Assembly (NCBI GenBank): GCA_036504595.1
Contig: DASXUX010000030.1
Location: 62,001 to 126,000 of the forward strand
Length of the DNA: 64,000 nucleotides
Reading direction: 5' to 3'
From: DASXUX01 sp036504595
GTDB lineage: Bacteria; Planctomycetota; SZUA-567; H5-PLA8
Position numbers and translations under genes: made by a program. The notes under the pieces were generated by a model. The model ran no database searches and had not been told where the DNA came from. It saw only the letters and a program-made list of their open reading frames with translations. Shown here piece after piece: positions 41,176-50,788 of this stretch (position 1 is the first letter of the stretch; every line of letters starts with the position of its first letter).

Positions 41176-42549
41176 ATGAACAAGGATGTGCAATCTCGAC
41201 TGCTAAGGGGCTTAAGCGCCAATGCGATGCTCCCACTCGTCACTGCGATCATCCAGCTTTGCAGTGTGCCGGTGTTCCTGAAATATTGGGGCGTCACCCT
41301 ATATGGCGAATGGCTCGTTCTCAGCGCGGTTCCGGCATACCTGACGATGTGCGACCTGGGCTTCTGTAACGGATCCGCAAACGAAATGACGATTCAGGTG
41401 GCCAGCGGCGACAAAGATCGCGCCCTCGAAACATTCCAAAGCACATGGTTAATGATCACAGCGCTATCATTCATGCTAGGCTTGATTTCTTTTTTGCTGA
41501 TAGAGTTCCTTCCCATCACGCACTGGTTTCACATCGGATCGCTCTCCCGGAAGGAAATGGGCTGGGTTCTGATCCTGCTGACGGTGTATGTGCTCCTTGA
41601 TCAACAGATGCAACTGCTGGCAGCCGGCTTTCGCTGCGAAATGCACTACGCCTTTTCATCCATTCTGTTCAACGTCATCCGCCTCGCTGAATTTCTGGCC
41701 GTGTGCGCTGTAGTGATGCACGGCGCCGGCCCAGTGCAGGCGGCTTTTACCTTGCTTGTCTCAAGGTCGATCGGGGCCGTGGTTCTCAGGTTAGCCCTGA
41801 GATCTCGTTCTCCCTGGTTGGTTTACGGGTGGAGGCACTTCCGCATCGACGTGCTGAAGGCAATGTTGGCGCCCGCCTTTGGATTCCTATGCATGCCGCT
41901 CGGGCATGCGGTGAGCTTGCAGGGAATGCTCATGGTTATCGGCGCCCTATGCGGTCCGGCCGGCGTCGTCATCTTCTCCACGTCCCGGACTCTGACGCGC
42001 TGGGGCTTTCAGATGACAAACATGATATTTCTTTCGTTCAGCCCCGAGATGTCTCGCGCATGGGGCATCCGGGATCGTTCGCTCGCGCGCAAGCTGCATG
42101 CGAAATGCGTAGCTGCCGCGGTCGGCGTAACATCCGTTGTCCTATTGGCACTGGCCATATTCGGAAAATGGGCGCTGGCCGTCTGGACGCAAGACAAAGT
42201 GGAGTTCGTTGCGCCTATGTTCATGGCCCTGCTGCTCAGCGTGCTGGCCAGTTCCGTGTGGTACTCCAGCGCGGTAGTGCCCATGGCAAGCAACAGGCAT
42301 CAGAAGCTAGGCATAGTGTACCTAAGTCTTATGCTTTTATCGCTGGTTCTGGCATTCGCCCTGATTTCGATATGGGAAGTCACGGGCGCGGCCTGCGCGG
42401 TGCTCGTTGGCGACTGCGTGATGGCCGTGTACGTCCTTTATACATCCACCCAACAACTCCGCGAAGATCGCTGGGCAAAAGCCCTCAGGACCAGACGGTC
42501 GTCGGTTCGCTCGATCATGAATGCGTTGATTGGCGAGGGCGAATACTAG
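41176..42549 (+). CDS. Polysaccharide flippase (Wzx-like, MOP superfamily)
   Basis: A 457-residue membrane protein with about 12-14 hydrophobic segments. N-terminal LSANAMLPLVTAIIQLCSVPVFLKYWGVTLYGEWLVLSA resembles the PST/Wzx family (VPVFLxxxGxxxYG). The remaining helices are spaced as in MOP exporters. It would flip lipid-linked repeat units to the periplasm, completing the set with the polymerase, chain-length protein and exporter. GGAG lies seven bases upstream of the ATG. Codon use looks less GC-biased than in the hyd or efflux genes. Confidence 0.85.
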   Translation: MNKDVQSRLLRGLSANAMLPLVTAIIQLCSVPVFLKYWGVTLYGEWLVLSAVPAYLTMCDLGFCNGSANEMTIQVASGDKDRALETFQSTWLMITALSFMLGLISFLLIEFLPITHWFHIGSLSRKEMGWVLILLTVYVLLDQQMQLLAAGFRCEMHYAFSSILFNVIRLAEFLAVCAVVMHGAGPVQAAFTLLVSRSIGAVVLRLALRSRSPWLVYGWRHFRIDVLKAMLAPAFGFLCMPLGHAVSLQGMLMVIGALCGPAGVVIFSTSRTLTRWGFQMTNMIFLSFSPEMSRAWGIRDRSLARKLHAKCVAAAVGVTSVVLLALAIFGKWALAVWTQDKVEFVAPMFMALLLSVLASSVWYSSAVVPMASNRHQKLGIVYLSLMLLSLVLAFALISIWEVTGAACAVLVGDCVMAVYVLYTSTQQLREDRWAKALRTRRSSVRSIMNALIGEGEY

Positions 42550-42584
42550 TGCCGCGCCTTGGGCCGTGGGGAGAAGGAGGGCAT

Positions 42585-43202
42585 ATGAACCCGTGTGTAC
42601 AAGACTTGCCGCGCTTCCGCGTGCCCGAAGCTTTTCGCGGGCGCCCCGGTTGGTACGTGCAGCTCTGGTGGATTGTGCAGGACACGCTGTTTCGCTGGTC
42701 GCCCCAGTTCCTATTTGGCTGGCGGCGATTCCTGTTGCGTTGCTTTGGCGCTGAGGTGGGCAAAGACGTGCTGATACGCCCCACCGCACGCATTACGTTT
42801 CCATGGAAAGTGCGCATTGGCGACAACAGTTGGGTGGGCGATGACGCCGTCCTGTATAGCCTGGGGGAGATCAACATCGGCGCTAACACAGTCATTTCCC
42901 AGCGGTCGTATCTGTGCACCGGGAGCCACGATTTCAGCGTTCCAAGCTTCGATATCTTCGCCAAGAAGATCAGTATTGAGGACGAAGTTTGGATCGCCAC
43001 GGACGTGTTCGTGGGCCCGGGTGTCACGATCGGCAGAGGGACGGTCGTCGGCGCACGTAGCAGCGTGCTGAAGAGTCTGCCGCAAATGATGGTCTGCGTG
43101 GGCTCGCCGGCCAAACCCTTGAAACCGCGCGAGCTCGGAAGTGCCCAGCGCAATCCGGAGATCGCATTACCTTGCAGCAGGACGAGGAGCGAAGTCGCAT
43201 GA
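42585..43202 (+). CDS. WcaF-like hexapeptide-repeat acetyltransferase
   Basis: A 205-residue left-handed beta-helix acyltransferase. The N-terminal helix region (GWYVQLWWIVQDTLFRWSPQ) followed by GAEVGKDVLIRPTARITFPW, RIGDNSWVGDDAVLYSL, ANTVISQRSYLCTGSHDFS and GVTIGRGTVVGARSSV matches the WcaF/colanic-acid acetyltransferase group. The His in GSHD is the expected catalytic base. AGAAGGAGGG at 42571-42580 gives a strong start. It probably O-acetylates a sugar of the repeat unit or, given the next gene, an NRPS-derived product. Its stop overlaps the NRPS ATG by ATGA. Confidence 0.9.
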   Translation: MNPCVQDLPRFRVPEAFRGRPGWYVQLWWIVQDTLFRWSPQFLFGWRRFLLRCFGAEVGKDVLIRPTARITFPWKVRIGDNSWVGDDAVLYSLGEINIGANTVISQRSYLCTGSHDFSVPSFDIFAKKISIEDEVWIATDVFVGPGVTIGRGTVVGARSSVLKSLPQMMVCVGSPAKPLKPRELGSAQRNPEIALPCSRTRSEVA

Positions 43203-46200
43203 GTCGTACAGAAGACATTATGGAAGGGGGCACCATGGAAGAGAATCGAAGCATTGCTGCTGAAACCCGCATCCTAGCCGCGCTGCTCGCAAGCTCGCTT
43301 GTCAAAGATTGCGCTGTGCTTTGTCGTCGAAAAGCCGACGGTGGACACTGCTGGGTCGCTTACATCGTTCCTGATGGACCGCTCAATGTGGAACGCTTGT
43401 GCGCATATGCAAATTCGGTGCTGCCTGGTGAATTGGCGCCGGCGTTCTTTGTGCCGTTATTCTCTTTGCCACGAGACGCGCAGGGCATGGTTGATACTGC
43501 GGCCTTATTGAGTCAAGAAGTTCACGATCCAGACTTGCTGCTGCGTTGGGAACAGCAACTGCGTGCGCAGGCGGACATTAAGCAAGCCGCGGTGATGTTG
43601 GAAGCCGCTGCCGAGGTACGGCCACCCTTGCATATTTCCGATCTTTGCGCTGAGCTTTCCCTCAACAGTGTTCCCCAGCTTGCCAGCGAAAGCTCCTCGG
43701 TCGAGCCATCGCCGTGCGAGCAGGCGCCGTCTGCGATGGCACTCAGCGACGGCGGCCCGCTGGTGATTCCGGAGGGCTCGCCTAAGACTCTCTCTGAGGC
43801 CCTTCAACGGACTGCTATACAAAGCGGCGATAGAGGTATTACATTCATTCAGCGAAATGGCTCTGAGGTACTTCTTTCGTACCGCAACCTGTTGAACGAC
43901 GCCAAAGTAGTTCTCGCCGGTCTGCGCGCGGGCGGTCTGAAGGCGCACGATCGAGTCATTTTGCAGTTGGATTCCCTGCGGGAACATTTCACGACGTTCT
44001 GGGCGTGCGTGCTCGGTGGCATCACGCCGGTTACCGTTGCGATCGCGCCTACCTATAACGAAGTCAATGGTGTGGTAGGCAAGCTGCACAATACGTGGAA
44101 GCTCCTCGAACACCCCGTCATTCTCGCCAGCAACAGCATGATGGAGCCGATCGAGGGATTGAAGAAGATCCTGCCGATGCCGGATCTGAAGCTGCTGGCC
44201 GTCAGCGATCTGACGACGTTCGCGCCTGACGACAACACTTACGAGAGCCGGCCCGAGGATCTCGTGTTTTTCCAGCTTACGTCCGGCAGCACGGGAATGC
44301 CAAAGTGCATTCAGGAGACGCACCGCGGGATCATTGCGCATATTCACAGTGCGCAGCAGTTCAATGGTTACACGCCGAACGACGTTGATCTGAATTGGCT
44401 GCCCGTCGATCACGTGGTACCGATACTTACCTGCCACCTGAAAGACGTGTACCTGAGCTGCTCGCAAGTGCACATCAAGACCGACGTCGTCCTGTCGGAA
44501 CCGACGAAGTGGCTGGATTACATAGAGAAACATCGTGCGACACATTCATGGTCGCCCAATTTCGGATTTAAGCTGCTGACGGATGCGCTGGCCAAGACCG
44601 CCGGCCGGCATTGGGATCTAGGGTCCATGAAGTTCTTCATGAATGCTGGCGAGCAGGTCACTCTACCGGTCGTCAGCGCTTTCCTGAAGGCATTGGCGCC
44701 GTTCGGCGTTGCTCCGCAAGCGATGCAACCGGCCTTCGGAATGGCGGAAGTCTGCACCTGCATGACGTATCAGAATACGTTTGATGTCGAGAGCGGTGTG
44801 CACCGCGTCACAAAGACTTCCCTCTCCACGACGCTCAAGGAGGCCAAGCGCGACGACCGGGACGTCATCACTTTTGTGGACCTGGGTCCGCCTACGCCCG
44901 GGGTGCAAATTCGCATCACGGACCAGCAGAACAAACTGCTGCCGGAACGGGTAATCGGCCGCCTGCAAATCAAAGGCGATGTCGTCACTCCTGGTTATCT
45001 CAATAACGAGAGCGCCAACCGGGAGGCTTTTGTCGGCGAAGGATGGTTCAACTCCGGCGATCTGGGTTTCATCGCCAACGGGCGGTTGACGCTCACGGGA
45101 CGCGAGAAGGAGATGATAATCGTTCGTGGCGCGAACTTCTACTGCTACGAAATCGAGGACGTGGTCAACCAACTGGAGGGCGTCGAACCCACTTTTGTTG
45201 CGGCCTGCGGTGTCGCCGATCCGTCGAGCGGTTCGGAAGGATTGGCGATATTTTTTGTGCCTGCACTCGATGCCGAAATAGTCGCACTCATCAAAACAAT
45301 CAGAACCCGAGTCGCCTCAGCTATGGGATTGACACCGATGCATGTCATTCCAATGGCGCGAAAAGACTTCCCAAAGACGACCAGCGGAAAGATACAGCGC
45401 TCTCAACTCAAAAAGGCGCTTGAAGCTGGCAGCTATGCAGAGGTTATCAAGAAGCTAGACATTCAACTTGGTAATTCAAACACAGTGCCTGACTGGTTCA
45501 TGCGACAGGTGTGGCGGCAAAAGCAGACGGGCCCGGAAGTTCTCGAAGCACGCCATAGTCGTTGCCTCATCTTTCTGGATTCTCTTGGGCTTGGCGCGCA
45601 ACTTCGGCAGTTGCTTGAGCAGCGCGGCATGAGCTGTATCAGCGTAGAGCAAGGAACTTCCTTTGCTGAAATCAGCAAAGCCCGATATCGCATCGATCCG
45701 AAGAACCCGGCACATTATCGCCAGGTGCTGGAGCAGAGCCCGCAACCTGTGGATCTGGTGCTGCATCTCTGGACCTATGATTCATTCGTTGACGAAAACA
45801 ACATCGAAACAGTTGAAGCCGGACAAGACTGTGGGATACGAAGCGTGTTGGCGCTCGTGCAAGCTCTCGCTCGTCGGCCCGCGGCCGCAGCCCGTCTCTA
45901 CGTTTTGTCGAGTTACGCCAAGCCAATCGCAACGGAAGATAAGGTCGTACCCACCCGTGCGATGCTTTTCGGCTTCCTGAAGAGCATTCCCCAGGAGCTG
46001 CCCTGGCTGAAGTGTTGCCACATCGATTCGCCTGTCGAAGATCAGGCTGCGCTCTCGGCAGTCGTGCTTCGCGAACTGAACCTGATTGCCAGCGATGTTG
46101 ATGTGGCTTACCGCGACTGCCGGCGCATGGTTCCACGGCTCGAGCGCGTCGATCTGTTGCGGCAGCCTAACCAGCCGGCGCCATTCAAGAACGGCGGGCT

Positions 46201-49200
46201 ATACCTGCTCAGTGGAGGCTTGGGCGGAATCGGCGGAGAACTGGCGAGACATCTCCTGCAGAAGTACGGCGCCAAGCTGCTCCTGGTCGGACGAACTCAG
46301 TTGCCGAGCCGCGACACGTGGGCGCAGCACCTGAAGGACGACGACACCCTCTCGCAGCGGGTGCGCTTGTTGTCAGAGCTGGAGAAGCTGCCGGGCAGCA
46401 TACGTTATGAAACCGCGGATGTTGCCGATGCGCTTCAGATGCAAGAGATCGTGGCGGCTGCGCGGCAGCGCTGGAGTTGCGAACTGGATGGCGTGATTCA
46501 CCTAGCCGGCACATTTGTCGAGCGACCACTCGTTGAGGAGACTTGGGATAGCTTTGGCGCAGTGCTGAAGGCGAAGGTCACCGGCACGCTGATCCTGCAC
46601 GATTTGATCAAGCAAAACAAGAACGCATTCCTGCTCTGCTTCTCGTCGGCCAATAGTATTTTCGGCGGCGCGCTGGTCAGCGCTTATGCGGCTGCCAACA
46701 GCTTCGTTGATGGTTTCGCCCGCTCTCATCAGCGCGCCTATTGCTATGCCTGGAGTCAATGGGATGACATCGGCATGAGTCGCGGCTATCAGCTTAAATC
46801 GGTCTCGCGAGCGCGTGGCTATTGCGCGATCGGAGTCCGACAGGGGATAGCCTCCCTATTTGCGGCATTTGCGCATGCGCAGCATGAACTGGTGATCGGC
46901 CTGGATATAGAGAATGAACGAATCCGGCAGCATCTGGAGTGTGAGAACATTGCTATGCAACGGATGTGCGCCTATTTCAGCACAGCATCCGGCCGGGACG
47001 GTTGTGAAATGCTAGGAACGTTGGATTTGCGGGACGCGTTTGGCACTCGAAGCGTGTGCAGGTTCCAGCACCTCAAGTCTTTGCCACTGACGGCAAACGG
47101 CGATGTAAATCGTGAGAAGCTGAGCCGCGCAGGGCGCGAGAGCCGCGAGCGCAGCGCACCCCAGACCGAAATCGAGAAACAAATTGCGGCGGTATGGCAT
47201 GAAGCATTTGGAGTCTCTGATCTTGCGTTGGAGGACAACTTCTTTGAACTGGGTGGACACTCGCTCTTGGCCGCACAGATCGCCAACCGGATGCAGAACC
47301 TGTTCAACGTCGAACTGCCGCTGCGCAGCCTCTTTGAGGCCCCCACAATAAAAGGTATGGCCGCAAAGGTGGCTCGTCAAAAACAACTGGATAGGCCCGC
47401 GCCGGCGCCGGCGCAGATCGTAAAAGATGACGCTAGCAGACACGAGCCTTTTCCGCTCACCGATATTCAGCACGCCTATTGGCTGGGGCGCACCGATGCG
47501 TTCGAATTGGGCAGTGTGCCCTGTCAGATCTACGTGGAGCTGGACTTCCAGGATCTGAATTTGGAGCGACTGAATTCAGCCGTCGAGCGACTGATTGACC
47601 GGCATCCGATGTTGTGGAGTGCGATCCTTCCTTATGGCACGCAGCGCGTCCTGCCGCGAGCGCGGCCGTGGCAAGTCGAGGTCATTGATCTGCGCGGAAA
47701 CGACCCGCAAGCCGTGAGCGCAAAGCTTGCAGCGATGCGCGAAGCACTGTCACATCAAGTGCTTCCCGCGGACCAGGCGCCGCTGTTCAGGATTCAAGCG
47801 ACACAAATGGACGGCAAGACGCGCTTGCACTGCAACCTGGACATGATGATCGCGGATGCGCGCAGCTTGCAGATCATGGCCGAGGAGCTGTCTGCGTTTT
47901 ACGAGGATGGCGATGCGGTTCTTCCGCCGCTGGATCTGACATTCCGCGATTACGTGTTCGCCGTTGCCACGTTGCGGGAGACTGAAGCGTGGCGGCGCGC
48001 ACAACAGTATTGGCTTGAACGGCTGCCGGAACTGCCATTGGCTCCCGACCTGCCCACGGCAAAGAGTCCGGCAGCCATCAAACACCCGCGCTTCGTCCGC
48101 CGCAGTATAAGGCTGAATGCTGCCGCGTGGTCACGACTGAAAGCACGCGCTGCACAGGCGGGAATCACGCCTTCGGACGTCGTTCTGGGAGCGTTTGCGG
48201 AAACGCTCGCGCTCTGGAGCAAGAATTCGCGCTTCACATTGAATCTCACGTTGTTCAACCGGTTGCCGTTGCACCCGCAGGTAAACCAGCTTGTCGGCGA
48301 CTTCACCTCCTCCGACTTGCTCACTGTAGATGCCAGCCAGCCGGGGTGCTTCGAGACGCGCACGCGAAGACTGCAGGAGCAACTCTGGGAAGATCTGGAT
48401 CACCGCCTGTTCAGCGGCGTGCGAGTCCTGCAGGAGTGGACACGCGTGCGAGGCGGCCCGGCCCCGATGATGCCGATTGTCTTTACGAGTGCATTGGACC
48501 TGCCCGGCTCCAGCGACTCGACGCCCGCTCTGCTGCGCGCTGGCAGAGTCGCCTATAGCATCAGTCAGACGCCACAGGTGTGGCTGGATCACCATGTGTT
48601 CCAGAATGCGGGCGAACTTATCTGCAATTGGGATGCGATTGATGAGCTGTTCCCGCAAGGCCTGTTGGACGACATGTTCGCCGCCTATGGAAAGCTGCTC
48701 GCCAGCCTGGCTGAAGAAGATGACTGCTGGCGCGCCACGCGATCAGAAATACGCCACCGGCTGTTCCCTGATCGCCAGCTTAAGCAACGAGCCGAGCTCA
48801 ACGCCACGGAGGCGCCGGTGCCCGACGGGCTGCTGCACAGCGGCTTCCTGGAGCAGGTTGCGCTGCGCCCGCATCAGACGGCAGTCGTAAGCAGCAGCAA
48901 AACGCTGACGTATGGCGAACTGGACCAACGCTCGACGAGCCTGGGCCGGAAACTTCGAAGCCTTGGCTCTGGCCGCAATGAACTGGTCGCTGTCGTTCTT
49001 GAAAAAGGCTGGGAGCAGCCCATCGCCGTGCTTGCGGTTCTGAAGTCGGGCGCAGCATACCTGCCGATCGACCCGGCGCTTCCTCGTGAGCGCCTGTGGT
49101 ACTTGCTGGAGCACGGGATGTGCAGGCGGGTCTTGACGACCACGCGGCTGGACTCACAACTGGCGTGGCCCGACGGCGTCGAACGCCTCTGCGTGGACGA

Positions 49201-50698
49201 CGAGAGTGCGCCGGCCGTTCTGTCCGAGCCGCTGGAGCCGGTTCAGAAACAAGAAGACCTGGCGTATGTGATCTACACCTCGGGTTCTACGGGATTGCCG
49301 AAGGGCGTCGCGATCGATCATCGCGGAGCGCTCAACACGATCGTGGACATCAACCAGCGCTTCGCCGTGGGATCGGGTGACCGTGTGCTGGCGTTGTCGG
49401 CGCTGAATTTCGACCTGTCTGTCTACGACATCTTTGGAACGCTGGCCGCGGGCGGGACGATCGTAATTCCGGACGCAGACAAGCTGCGCAATCCAGGGCA
49501 TTGGGCGAACTGGGTGGCTCAGGCGGGAGTGACGATCTGGAACTCCGTTCCGGCGCTGGCACAACTGCTCGTCGATCACGTGGAGACGCATGCAATCGAA
49601 TTGACCAGTCTGCGCGTCGTGATGATGAGCGGCGATTGGATTCCGGTAGCGCTGCCAGATCGAATCCGCGCACTGCTTCCGGAAGCGAAAGTGATCAGCT
49701 TGGGCGGCGCGACAGAAGCGTCGATCTGGTCGATTCTCTATCCGATCGAAGAGGTCGATCCAAATTGGAAGAGCATCCCGTACGGGCGCCCCATGCTGAA
49801 CCAGCGTTTCCATGTTTTGGATTCGCAGATGGAACCGGTGCCCATGTGGGTGGCGGGCGATCTATACATAGGGGGCGTGGGTCTGGCCAAGGGCTACTGG
49901 CGCGACGAAGAAAAGACGCGCAACAGTTTTGTCGTGCACCCCAAGACGGGCGAGCGGCTGTATCGAACGGGCGACTTGGGCCGCTACCTGCCGGACGGAA
50001 ACATCGAGTTCCTCGGGCGAGACGATTTCCAGGTGAAGGTCAACGGCCACCGCATCGAACTGGGCGAGATCGAGTCTGCGCTACTGTCGTATCCAGGTGT
50101 CCGAGCGGCTCTGGCCGTCGCCGCCGGCGAGCGCAGCGGCAAGTGGCTGGCGGCATACATCGAGGCGGATACAGCGATTGAAAAAACGGAGCTGCAGAAA
50201 TTCCTGCGGCAGAAATTGCCCGAATACATGATACCGCTCAACTTTGTGCCGCTGCGCGCTCTGCCGCTGACCGCCAATGGCAAGGTAGACCGCCGGATGC
50301 TTCCGCCCCCAACGGGCGCCGAAATTGCCACCGCGCCGCCGGGGCTGGCGCCGCGAAACGCGGTGGAACACGTTCTGGTGTTCTTCCTGACCGAATTGCT
50401 GGGGATTGCGGACATTGGCGTTTGCGACAATTTCTTCAATTTGGGAGGAAATTCCCTGCTCGCTATTCAGATGATTTCGCGCATTCGCGATGCGTTCCGG
50501 GTCGAATTGGACATCGCGAGCGTGTTCGATGCAACAACGATCGCGCACTTATCCGAGCTGCTGCTCAGCGACCCTGCCACAGCAGGTCAAATCCAGCAGA
50601 CTGCGGAAGAGTTGCTGGGCGCCAATACCGACCCCGTTCTGACACTGCAAACGGCGGGTGAGGCCGCGGCAACTTCGCTTGAGCAATGGTCGCTCTAG
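43199..50698 (+). CDS. NRPS 1: AMP-ligase, KR, PCP, Cy, A (Cys), PCP
   Basis: About 2499 residues. Domains: an AMP-ligase C-subdomain-like stretch (about 20-125); an acyl-AMP ligase (FAAL-like) with LTSGSTGMPK near 361 and KTTSGKIQ near 730; a ketoreductase with GGLGGIGG near 1004 and intact Ser/Tyr/Asn (FSSANSIFGG, AYAAAN); a second A10-like tail (LPLTANGDVNREKL, about 1295); PCP (ELGGHSLLA); a heterocyclisation domain with DxxxxDxxS (DMMIADARS, 1547); an A domain whose pocket reads D-L-Y-N-M-S-L-I-W-K, one change from the classical cysteine code; PCP (NLGGNSLLA). Prediction: an acyl or keto acid is loaded, reduced, and joined to Cys with thiazoline closure. No oxidase, KS, AT or E domain is present. 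ATG 43235 is an alternative start. Confidence 0.9.
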   Translation: MSRTEDIMEGGTMEENRSIAAETRILAALLASSLVKDCAVLCRRKADGGHCWVAYIVPDGPLNVERLCAYANSVLPGELAPAFFVPLFSLPRDAQGMVDTAALLSQEVHDPDLLLRWEQQLRAQADIKQAAVMLEAAAEVRPPLHISDLCAELSLNSVPQLASESSSVEPSPCEQAPSAMALSDGGPLVIPEGSPKTLSEALQRTAIQSGDRGITFIQRNGSEVLLSYRNLLNDAKVVLAGLRAGGLKAHDRVILQLDSLREHFTTFWACVLGGITPVTVAIAPTYNEVNGVVGKLHNTWKLLEHPVILASNSMMEPIEGLKKILPMPDLKLLAVSDLTTFAPDDNTYESRPEDLVFFQLTSGSTGMPKCIQETHRGIIAHIHSAQQFNGYTPNDVDLNWLPVDHVVPILTCHLKDVYLSCSQVHIKTDVVLSEPTKWLDYIEKHRATHSWSPNFGFKLLTDALAKTAGRHWDLGSMKFFMNAGEQVTLPVVSAFLKALAPFGVAPQAMQPAFGMAEVCTCMTYQNTFDVESGVHRVTKTSLSTTLKEAKRDDRDVITFVDLGPPTPGVQIRITDQQNKLLPERVIGRLQIKGDVVTPGYLNNESANREAFVGEGWFNSGDLGFIANGRLTLTGREKEMIIVRGANFYCYEIEDVVNQLEGVEPTFVAACGVADPSSGSEGLAIFFVPALDAEIVALIKTIRTRVASAMGLTPMHVIPMARKDFPKTTSGKIQRSQLKKALEAGSYAEVIKKLDIQLGNSNTVPDWFMRQVWRQKQTGPEVLEARHSRCLIFLDSLGLGAQLRQLLEQRGMSCISVEQGTSFAEISKARYRIDPKNPAHYRQVLEQSPQPVDLVLHLWTYDSFVDENNIETVEAGQDCGIRSVLALVQALARRPAAAARLYVLSSYAKPIATEDKVVPTRAMLFGFLKSIPQELPWLKCCHIDSPVEDQAALSAVVLRELNLIASDVDVAYRDCRRMVPRLERVDLLRQPNQPAPFKNGGLYLLSGGLGGIGGELARHLLQKYGAKLLLVGRTQLPSRDTWAQHLKDDDTLSQRVRLLSELEKLPGSIRYETADVADALQMQEIVAAARQRWSCELDGVIHLAGTFVERPLVEETWDSFGAVLKAKVTGTLILHDLIKQNKNAFLLCFSSANSIFGGALVSAYAAANSFVDGFARSHQRAYCYAWSQWDDIGMSRGYQLKSVSRARGYCAIGVRQGIASLFAAFAHAQHELVIGLDIENERIRQHLECENIAMQRMCAYFSTASGRDGCEMLGTLDLRDAFGTRSVCRFQHLKSLPLTANGDVNREKLSRAGRESRERSAPQTEIEKQIAAVWHEAFGVSDLALEDNFFELGGHSLLAAQIANRMQNLFNVELPLRSLFEAPTIKGMAAKVARQKQLDRPAPAPAQIVKDDASRHEPFPLTDIQHAYWLGRTDAFELGSVPCQIYVELDFQDLNLERLNSAVERLIDRHPMLWSAILPYGTQRVLPRARPWQVEVIDLRGNDPQAVSAKLAAMREALSHQVLPADQAPLFRIQATQMDGKTRLHCNLDMMIADARSLQIMAEELSAFYEDGDAVLPPLDLTFRDYVFAVATLRETEAWRRAQQYWLERLPELPLAPDLPTAKSPAAIKHPRFVRRSIRLNAAAWSRLKARAAQAGITPSDVVLGAFAETLALWSKNSRFTLNLTLFNRLPLHPQVNQLVGDFTSSDLLTVDASQPGCFETRTRRLQEQLWEDLDHRLFSGVRVLQEWTRVRGGPAPMMPIVFTSALDLPGSSDSTPALLRAGRVAYSISQTPQVWLDHHVFQNAGELICNWDAIDELFPQGLLDDMFAAYGKLLASLAEEDDCWRATRSEIRHRLFPDRQLKQRAELNATEAPVPDGLLHSGFLEQVALRPHQTAVVSSSKTLTYGELDQRSTSLGRKLRSLGSGRNELVAVVLEKGWEQPIAVLAVLKSGAAYLPIDPALPRERLWYLLEHGMCRRVLTTTRLDSQLAWPDGVERLCVDDESAPAVLSEPLEPVQKQEDLAYVIYTSGSTGLPKGVAIDHRGALNTIVDINQRFAVGSGDRVLALSALNFDLSVYDIFGTLAAGGTIVIPDADKLRNPGHWANWVAQAGVTIWNSVPALAQLLVDHVETHAIELTSLRVVMMSGDWIPVALPDRIRALLPEAKVISLGGATEASIWSILYPIEEVDPNWKSIPYGRPMLNQRFHVLDSQMEPVPMWVAGDLYIGGVGLAKGYWRDEEKTRNSFVVHPKTGERLYRTGDLGRYLPDGNIEFLGRDDFQVKVNGHRIELGEIESALLSYPGVRAALAVAAGERSGKWLAAYIEADTAIEKTELQKFLRQKLPEYMIPLNFVPLRALPLTANGKVDRRMLPPPTGAEIATAPPGLAPRNAVEHVLVFFLTELLGIADIGVCDNFFNLGGNSLLAIQMISRIRDAFRVELDIASVFDATTIAHLSELLLSDPATAGQIQQTAEELLGANTDPVLTLQTAGEAAATSLEQWSL

Positions 50699-50788
50699 GA
50701 CCGGTTGCGACTGGCCTTGGCTGTGCAAGGGGGTGCGCCGAGACGCGGCTGAACCGCGACGCTGTAGAAAGTATGGCGAGGAACATTC

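Noticed and set aside
41703..42584. Long open frame in another frame over the flippase gene, running into the acetyltransferase
   Set aside because: The flippase frame has clear membrane helices; only the part from 42585 is a true gene, with a strong ribosome site there.
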